Below are positions 58,071 through 64,000 of a stretch of 64,000 bases of DNA, in pieces. The translations under genes were made by a program, and so were the position numbers. The stretch spans positions 13,284,283-13,348,282 of the forward strand of contig JAJEKV010000032.1 in NCBI GenBank assembly GCA_021234155.1, given 5' to 3'. The notes below the pieces were generated by a model. The model searched no databases, was not told where the DNA came from, and was given only the letters and a program-made list of their open reading frames with translations. This DNA is from Isoetes taiwanensis (taxonomy: Eukaryota; Streptophyta; Lycopodiopsida; Isoetales; Isoetaceae). Within the stretch, counting starts at the first letter, position 1; every line of letters begins with the position of its first letter.

Positions 58071-59940
58071 TTACATTTCATCCTCATCAGAAAGAGCTTC
58101 GGGTAAATTCTGTAAATTTTTCTCCTCATCTAAAGGATCCAGCCTATATACAGTCCTGTTTTGACGTTTAGTTGGTGGCATGTGAAGTTTGATTGCACAG
58201 ATCTGTGTTGTGAATACTATGCCTAAAGCGTCTTTACTGCAAAGATCATAGCTGACGGCTGATCTTGCGCCCTTCTTGTAATACATACCTTCTATGACAC
58301 TATCATCGGCGAGGTACCATGTTCCATTGAGTTGGAAGTCTTTCTCCACTATCCATTTTGGTTTTGTGCACATCAGAATCCAAAATTCAGAACTCTCATC
58401 ATTCCCTTTCGGAGCAACGACAACAAACTTATCACCAACTCTAAGTGCCTCTGCTAACATCGTGGAATTGGAGGAGAACAAGGACCTGCTGGATTTACGG
58501 TCCTCAATGTCAGCATGCACATTGGAGGATGGTACAATAACTTGAAGTTTCCAATCATCAACATAGTGCTTGTTCACACAACTGTCCCACGTGTCATACA
58601 AACAATAGCTGCAGAAGCATGAAAGTTCCCTCGTGTGCAACTGCAATGGAGATTCAGGATTGAATGCATGTACACAATGGATCTGCCTAGTGTCCAAAAT
58701 CCTTTCTGCACCCCATGCTTTCTTTCTATCTATATCCTCCACCTTGACTTCCCAAAAGAATCTTCTTATATTTTTTCTCTTGCTGGTTTCAGATGGTTCA
58801 TCCACTCGGATGTTCCACAAGTAAACGTCTATTCAGCAACTTCTACCACTTCATGAGCATTACCCAATTTTATGCTGCTGTATTTTAATTGCAGTTGTCT
58901 TAACCATCTCTTCAACTCAGCAGCCTTGCCATCGTGTTCACCTTTCCCATGGTTAGAACCAAAAAAATTCCATATCATATAAATATCAGTGTCGTTTGTG
59001 TACCTACCTAACCACAAAGTAAAACGGTCTAGAAGCCTTGAATTGAGATGCTGCACCATCTGAAACACATAATGTCTCTTTGGCACCCTTCCTTTCTGCT
59101 CCAGATATTTGTGGTGCTTCATGAAGCAGTGTTGCACGAACAAAGTATCGTGTTCCCTATCATCTGATGCATAGTAATGTATTTCCTTGATAATCTCATC
59201 GCCCCGAAGTAAAATCTCGATATGTTATTTGAACCAAAATGGTAATCTGGTTATTCACCCAGCGCATCTTGTTTCTTGAATGTATAGTTCTCTGCAAAAT
59301 CCACTACGAAAGATATGCATCTGCTGGGAGATTCTCCAGAAGCTCCTTAAATTGTTTTGCCTGCCATTGGTACCTGAAATTATGCAGTGGAAAGATTTTT
59401 AGACGCTCTTTTCGGTTTATCTAGAAGCCCCTTGGGTTCGTCTCATTTATCTTGATGAGTCAATCTCCTACACGAACTTCGAGGCGTTGTCTTTTTCATA
59501 GTCAATGTACTCCCATTTCACTTTCCATTCTCGCCACTTTCTTCCATGGGGACAGTCGAAACTTCTTGATTCCACACAGACTCACAATCTCCAAGGATGC
59601 ATGCCTTCTTGTGAAACTCATGTAATTCACTCTTTGGACACAATATAGATCTCCACGGGCTTCTTCTGTACTTGCAATTTTATCTTTGGTGCCCTGCATT
59701 GACCAAGTTCATGTGATCTACATACATCGCAGGTGCAAATGGAATTCTTCGGATGTTTGGTTCTCATCCCATTGAGTCCATCCACTAGCATTTGCATCCT
59801 CACATGCTGAATGCAACAGCAACTATTGAAGTCCTTCAATTTCACAACAAACCAGAGTTTTAGCTTTTCAAAAGCTCGAAGACGAATCTTAATTTGTGGA
59901 TGTTGGTCCTTGAACCTCTTGAACAATAGCATCTCCATGA
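58071..59940 (-). pseudogene. HGKG-EHDG transposon protein, degraded
   Basis: Convergent with the Ulp1-like gene, about 220 bases apart. From the 5' end, 59627-59938 reads LFKRFKDQHPQIKIRLRAFE and a Cys-rich SCCCIQHVRM / CTCDVCRSH part. Then, through stops and frame changes, it continues WQAKQFKELLENLP and DFAENYTF (59250-59360), then LFVQHCFMKHHKYLE and WNFFGSNHGKGEHDG (58829-59240). After another shift comes FFWEVKVEDIDRKKAWGAE and LSCFCSYCLYDTWDSCVNKH with an SH3-like C-terminal part (58071-58820, opening at TTG rather than ATG). I recognise this order from transposon-like plant proteins but not a named family. It may be the transposase of the element that also carried the protease. Confidence 0.65.
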
Positions 59941-60039
59941 AATGAACACTAAACTGTTAGGATGTGTATACCACATCAAACCATGCACCATACCATGCCC
60001 CACACTCATCATATTCACCAGAACGAGCACCTTAGTGCT

Positions 60040-60580
60040 GTGTACGTTACCACACCACACCACACCACACCACATCCCACCACACCACACCATCCACCAC
60101 ATACGATACACCAAATGTGTGGTGGTAGCAAGGAGTGGTAGGACATTGTGCAGGGTGGTGGAGTGTGGTGGTGGTGGTGGTGGTGGAGTGTGATGGTGGT
60201 GGTGTGGTGTGGTGTGGTGTGGTGTTGTGGAATGTAGTGGTGGTGGAGGAGTGTGGTGGTGGTGGTGGAGTGTGGTGGAGGTGTGTGGTGTGGGACATGG
60301 TGGAGTGTGGTGGAGGGTGTGGTGTGGGACATGGTGGGAGATGGTGGGGTGTGGTGTGGGACATGGTGGGTGTGGTGGAGTGTGGTGGTGGGAGATGGTG
60401 GGCTTCAAATGTGGTGGTAATGGAGAATGTGGTGCATGTGGTGGTGGGAGATGGTGTGTTTGAAATGTGGTGATAAATGTGATGGTCGCAAAGATGTGGT
60501 GGTAGTCTATGGTGGATGAAATTTAGTGGTGGGATAGATGGTGGGGTGTGGTGGGGTGAGGGGGGAGAATAAATAAAATT
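60040..60580 (+). repeat. Satellite-like CACCA/GTGGTG tract
   Basis: ACACC-type repeats at 60048-60078 switch to a long GTGG-rich stretch from 60120 to 60560, so the purine-rich strand changes within the tract and hairpins are possible. His-rich and Gly/Val-rich frames in it are artefacts of the repeat. Confidence 0.8.
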
Positions 60581-60662
60581 GAATCCACACATATTCTACA
60601 TTTAATATGCACACACCCACATGACACCATAAATATAACGCACCCTACACCACACCACACCA

Positions 60663-60745
60663 CACATCACATCACATCACATCACATCACATCACATCAC
60701 ATCACATCACATCACATCACATCACATCACATCACATCACATCAC
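60663..60745 (+). repeat. (CACAT)n pentanucleotide microsatellite
   Basis: About 16 near-perfect ATCAC units follow a short ACACC stretch. Confidence 0.9.
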
Positions 60746-60891
60746 TTTGATCCTATTTCGTCTGCCATAAAAAATCTGCCTAGCCTGCTCTCATAACATT
60801 TCTGACATTCGTACACCCCGATAATAATTACATTCATTTCCTAATAATATTAAAGGATCTACCCCCTAAATCCTGTTCCTGCACTAGATAT

Positions 60892-61170
60892 TTGGTGTTT
60901 CGTTCTCAAGCTTCCAAGTTCATTCCGGCAATGGCTACGGGGTTGTTCAAAGATCATTACGGCCTACCTAAAGTGAGCAAGGAGGGCCTTTGGCATGGTT
61001 TAACCAGGGCTCGTGGCCAATCTCTGAAGGTGGATATGCCTAAATCCACCTTCTTTGCTCAGTATGAAGCCACCCTAAACCCATACAACAGACTGGATGA
61101 TGGGCCTTCAATGGCTATTTTTGGGGTCGGATTGACAGGAAGTGAGCTCTCAGACAAGGTTCAGACATGA
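60892..61170 (+). CDS. Unrecognised 92-codon ORF
   Basis: The frame FRSQASKFIPAMATGLFKDH to DDGPSMAIFGVGLTGSEL is of ordinary composition and not repeat-derived. The codon listed as its start is not clearly an initiator; an ATG occurs at AMATG within it. The sequence downstream is open in another frame (61190-61360, SALARSKSATTGITGRVAF). No family is recognised. It may be an exon of the neighbouring transposon or a captured gene. Confidence 0.35.
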   Translation: MVFRSQASKFIPAMATGLFKDHYGLPKVSKEGLWHGLTRARGQSLKVDMPKSTFFAQYEATLNPYNRLDDGPSMAIFGVGLTGSELSDKVQT

Positions 61171-61359
61171 CTTTATGTTACATGCTGCTGCAAAGACAGG
61201 TATAACATGGGTTATTCGGCACTTGCTCGCTCTAAGTCGGCAACAACGGGAATTACTGGCAGGGTTGCGTTCTTACCACGAGGGGAATTTTCTCTCCAAT
61301 CTTCTAGTTCTAACATCCTTTGTGTTAGGAGACACTCTAGTGTTCTCAATCCAAGAATT

Positions 61360-61563
61360 TTAAATCTTTTCTATCTGTTCATCTGAAATTGCATCAAATC
61401 TTTTAGCCCTCTTATAAGAAACCTTTTTCCACCATTGTAATCGATCTCTTTGCCTTTTTTGCGGGTTTCTTGGTGAACACTTAATATCTTTCCAAGATCT
61501 CTCTCTGGCTGATTTTGTCACTTGTTTGAGAATCGCGACGGCGTGATATCTGAGACATTGCAA
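61360..61563 (-). CDS. Basic C-terminal ORF, unrecognised
   Basis: A minus-strand frame rich in Lys and Arg (WKDIKCSPRNPQKRQRDRLQ, then WWKKVSYKRAKRFDAI) that resembles a nuclear, DNA-binding tail. No motif identifies a family. It lies upstream of the HGKG gene on the same strand and could be part of that element. Confidence 0.35.
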   Translation of the reverse strand: MQCLRYHAVAILKQVTKSARERSWKDIKCSPRNPQKRQRDRLQWWKKVSYKRAKRFDAISDEQIEKI

Positions 61564-61639
61564 GACAGCTATTCTTGGCTGCTAGGCAGTCATTGCTGGT
61601 AGAGAGTTTCACAGTCTGCATGGAGTAAGAGGCTCCTTA

Positions 61640-62066
61640 TGACGATGCTCTTGGCCAAGGAAAACATTAGCGGCTAATCTTAGCTAAATGGCAAAATTTT
61701 AGACTTGTTGGGAATATGGCCCTTTTTGGGCCAAAAAAAAGAAAATATTAGCCAAGTCTATTTCACGCCCCACCTCCATTTCATCCGACTTTAGCTAATC
61801 GTAAGAAAGTATAAGTGCCAAAAATTGGAGACTTTAGCCAAAACTTAGAAGCTTTTACTTCAAATTTTGACGTACTTTAGCCAAATTATTTTAGTTAATA
61901 TTTAGGTTTTAAATTAGTGCAAAATAGCCAAATGATAGAAGTTTTTTTTAATTTTAAATATAAGTTTAGTCAAACGTAAGAAAGTAGAGGTCGCAAAATT
62001 TGAAAAGATTAGCTAAACGTTAGAAGCTTTCATCTCAACTTTTGGCATACTTTAGCCAAGTCTATT
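61640..62066 (+). repeat. Short imperfect tandem repeat, TTTAGCCAA-rich
   Basis: The phrases CCAAGTCTATTTCAC (61752 and 62054), TAAGAAAGTA (61803 and 61978) and a TTAGAAGCTTT block recur with a spacing near 175. It is AT-rich and has no gene. Confidence 0.55.
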
Positions 62067-62702
62067 TCACCACTTTGGATTTAGAAGTTCCTTATTTTTT
62101 TCCCTGCTCTTGGCTTCCAAATCTTTTAATTCTACACTTATAAATTTTTCCAATGTTTTATCCCTCAAAAACTCAAGTAAAATTTCTTTCTTCATGCTAT
62201 CCTCAATTTTTTTGGTCTGTTTATGGAAAGACGTTAGCAAATTAAGGACAATACGGCATTTACTGCTTGCACTTCTTGATGAACCGGATCCTTCTGCCAA
62301 TTCTGCAAGCTTCAATTTTTCCTCTCTTCTTCTTTTCCTCTGGCGTCTTTTCTTCAACATTTCTTCTTCCTTGGTTCTTCTTCGTTTTCTCCTGTCTAAA
62401 ATGCTGGTTTGTGGACAGATTACCTCGTTGACATCCATATCCACAATGGATTGGAGCTTGCAGCAGGAGGGGAGCCAAAAAACAGGACGGAGGCAAAGAA
62501 CAGAAATTTTCGAAAGAATAAGAATTTGAATGTTAGTTTTGAAATTAGAATTTCCCCCACAAATTGGGTCCATTCTTAAATAACGGCAGTTGAGCGGTGC
62601 CATAATTATACTTTCATACCACAAAAGTGGCTGACGCACGACTACATTTTGGGGGGACAGGGGGGACAACCGAATTGGAACACCACAGCGTGCTTTTACC
62701 AT
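62067..62702 (-). CDS. Basic, coiled-coil ORF, possible nuclear protein
   Basis: An uninterrupted 211-codon frame. The better part starts at an internal ATG at 62438 and reads DRRKRRRTKEEEMLKKRRQR, a strong nuclear localisation signal. It continues with KLKLAELAEGSGSSRSASSK and a helical end KKEILLEFLRDKTLEKFISV. The N-terminal 88 residues look less protein-like. The pattern recalls C-terminal ends of SANT/Myb-like proteins of plant DNA transposons, but the Myb domain itself is not present. This is only a suggestion. Confidence 0.4.
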   Translation of the reverse strand: MVKARCGVPIRLSPLSPQNVVVRQPLLWYESIIMAPLNCRYLRMDPICGGNSNFKTNIQILILSKISVLCLRPVFWLPSCCKLQSIVDMDVNEVICPQTSILDRRKRRRTKEEEMLKKRRQRKRRREEKLKLAELAEGSGSSRSASSKCRIVLNLLTSFHKQTKKIEDSMKKEILLEFLRDKTLEKFISVELKDLEAKSREKNKELLNPKW

Positions 62703-63482
62703 TAAGCCCCGACTGTTACTTTAAAAGATAATAATGTATGCAGTCAAGCTGAAACCTTGCTTAAGGCCATTTTGGTCCTACGTTCAAAATTTGCCAGAGT
62801 CTATTACAGTTGAATCTAGTCAAACTTTCTAAAATACTTGGATGAAGAAAATCATTTCACTGCAAGTCAGATCTATAGCTCTTTGATGTATTTCCTTGCA
62901 CAAGGACAGGGTAATCATATAGATGTTGCGTCCCAATCTGAACTAGATAGAGGGCAATTTCTTGCTATATTATTGAGACTTCATTGGCTCATAAGTGTAA
63001 TAGAGGAGTGGATTATGATAAAGCTTGGGATGAGTTAGACACATTTGGTGGCCTCTTTGATTTTTTTTTTTATTTTAAGTTTACAGAATAAAGAAGGAGC
63101 CTTAAGTGTAGGGCCAGATAATCATGGCCCTTGACTGGCAATTTGTAATTTTTTATCCTAATTTTTTGTCTTGTCAAGTTTATATAGCTCAATAATAAAC
63201 ACCGAGAACATGGTCTTAGATGAAAATCCTAGGGATAAGCTATGATTCATTTAGAGGGCTTGAACATGTCTTAGGGCGTGTTTTTAGGGCTCGTTGACGC
63301 GATGATGTTGTTGGAGTTTTCAAGGGTTCTTCTTATAATTGAATGCATTCGATTTAATGTTATTTCTTGTACGTCTTATGCATGGCCGAAATTTTCTTCT
63401 GCAAAGTCCTTTCTTCCCGTTTAATCTATTTTATCCTAGCATCTCTTGAGAGGGTCATTTTTGTTTACAGCGATTTTTCTTT
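62703..63482. other. Spacer, no gene seen
   Basis: AT-rich sequence with a T run at 63060-63070. A 66-codon frame at 62838-63038 is unrecognised and has no splice context. Its only notable boundary is the start of the inverted repeat at about 63483. Confidence 0.4.
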
Positions 63483-63922
63483 CAATTAAAAATACCAAGG
63501 GAGGGCAAAAGCATGTTGTTCAATCTCCAAAAAAAAAACTTCACAAAGCAAAACCCCGTATCCTCCAAGAGCAAAGAATAAGCAAGAAGTTGACCTGCAT
63601 GATTTATATTCCAAAACAAGTCCCAACAAAGCAAATCATGTGAAAATTCCTCAATGCACCCAAATCCTGTTAACATGCAACTAAAAAGCTTGAATTTTTC
63701 CACCATGCAGCAAATCAACTGTTGTGGCAACTTAGGTCTCTCAAACATTACTAAATCGGCTACACCAATGGCAAATCTGACATGCAAAATAACCCCGCAA
63801 TACCAACACACAGCCTATTCCGCATTAAACTGATTGAGAACAAAAGGGCAGCAAAAATAGGCGCCCAATTTGGACGTCTTCATGTCTTTCAACATAAGCC
63901 CTAAAAACTTACTATACTAAAA
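63483..63922 (-). repeat. Inverted copy of 31261-31735
   Basis: The reverse complement of the segment next to LINE-B1, with a deletion of about 35 bases near 63655 and small indels. Beyond the LINE-C3 insertion the match resumes at 63990 with CCTATATTGAC, the complement of 31234-31244. Confidence 0.8.
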
Positions 63923-63991
63923 CTATGTGCCGTCTCATAGGCCTCTGGCCTCCGTGGACGTTAAAATAAACTTCCTTCCTTCCTTCCTTCC
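63923..63991 (+). mobile_element. LINE-C3, extremely truncated 3' end with (CTTC)n tail
   Basis: About 50 bases (CTCATAGGCCTCTGGCCTCC and GTGGACGTTAAAATAAA) match the 3' ends of LINE-C1 and LINE-C2, followed by a CTTC tail at 63971-63991. The uninterrupted inverted copy at 31234-31270 serves as the empty site: the insertion replaces about 16 bases there. No target-site duplication is visible. Confidence 0.7.
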
Positions 63992-64000
63992 TATATTGAC

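Noticed and set aside
59860-60592. His/Thr/Pro-rich and Gly/Val-rich ORFs
   Set aside because: They come from the CACCA/GTGGTG satellite tract and have no complex sequence outside it.

Overview
The window is eukaryotic and looks like a nuclear segment of a repeat-rich land plant. LINEs encode DUF4283/zinc-knuckle ORF1 and zf-RVT-type ORF2 proteins, introns are short GT-AG, an LTR carries an initiator-Met-tRNA primer site, and transposon genes encode an Ulp1-like protease and an HGKG-EHDG protein. A seedless plant is a guess I cannot prove. No intact housekeeping gene is visible. Nearly everything is mobile DNA, captured gene pieces or duplicated DNA.

Layout. 1-6451: plus-strand LINE-A1 with an intact 1446-codon ORF2 and poly(A). 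6452-10718: minus-strand LINE-A2, cut off inside its reverse transcriptase by the LINE-A1 tail. 10719-13965: a tRNA-like piece and a diverged direct repeat. 13966-23365: duplication copy A, holding shuffled exons of a coiled-coil gene. 24050-26150: truncated LINE-B2. 26740-28126: a repeat module fused to a minus-strand LTR with its PBS. 28127-29445: CA-rich minisatellite and a small spliced gene remnant. 29698-31062: truncated LINE-C1. 31758-35850: LINE-B1, almost complete, with coiled-coil ORF1 and an (ATT)n tail. 36064-42587: full-length LINE-A3 flanked by a 14-bp target-site duplication and inserted into a LINE-C 3' end. 43457-56932: duplication copy B, interrupted by a 4.2-kb TIR element (52302-56505) that contains a nested MITE and five 68-bp palindromic units. 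56933-59942: convergent remnants of a DNA transposon (Ulp1-like protease on plus, HGKG protein on minus). 60000-60745: satellite-like DNA. 60892-62702: unassigned ORFs. 63483-64000: an inverted copy of 31234-31735 with a very short LINE-C3 tail inserted in it.

How the parts relate. Three LINE lineages are present. A has poly(A) tails, DUF4283 ORF1 and extra sequence after the zinc-binding region. B has coiled-coil ORF1, an (ATT)n tail and a 3' hairpin with a covarying base pair. C shares a short 3' end but carries a different tetranucleotide tail in each copy. The two duplication copies act as filled and empty sites, so the later insertions can be read exactly. The least explained structure is the TIR element: joining its flanks reproduces the uninterrupted sequence in copy A with no target-site duplication, and it carries an array of fixed-length 68-bp inverted repeats.
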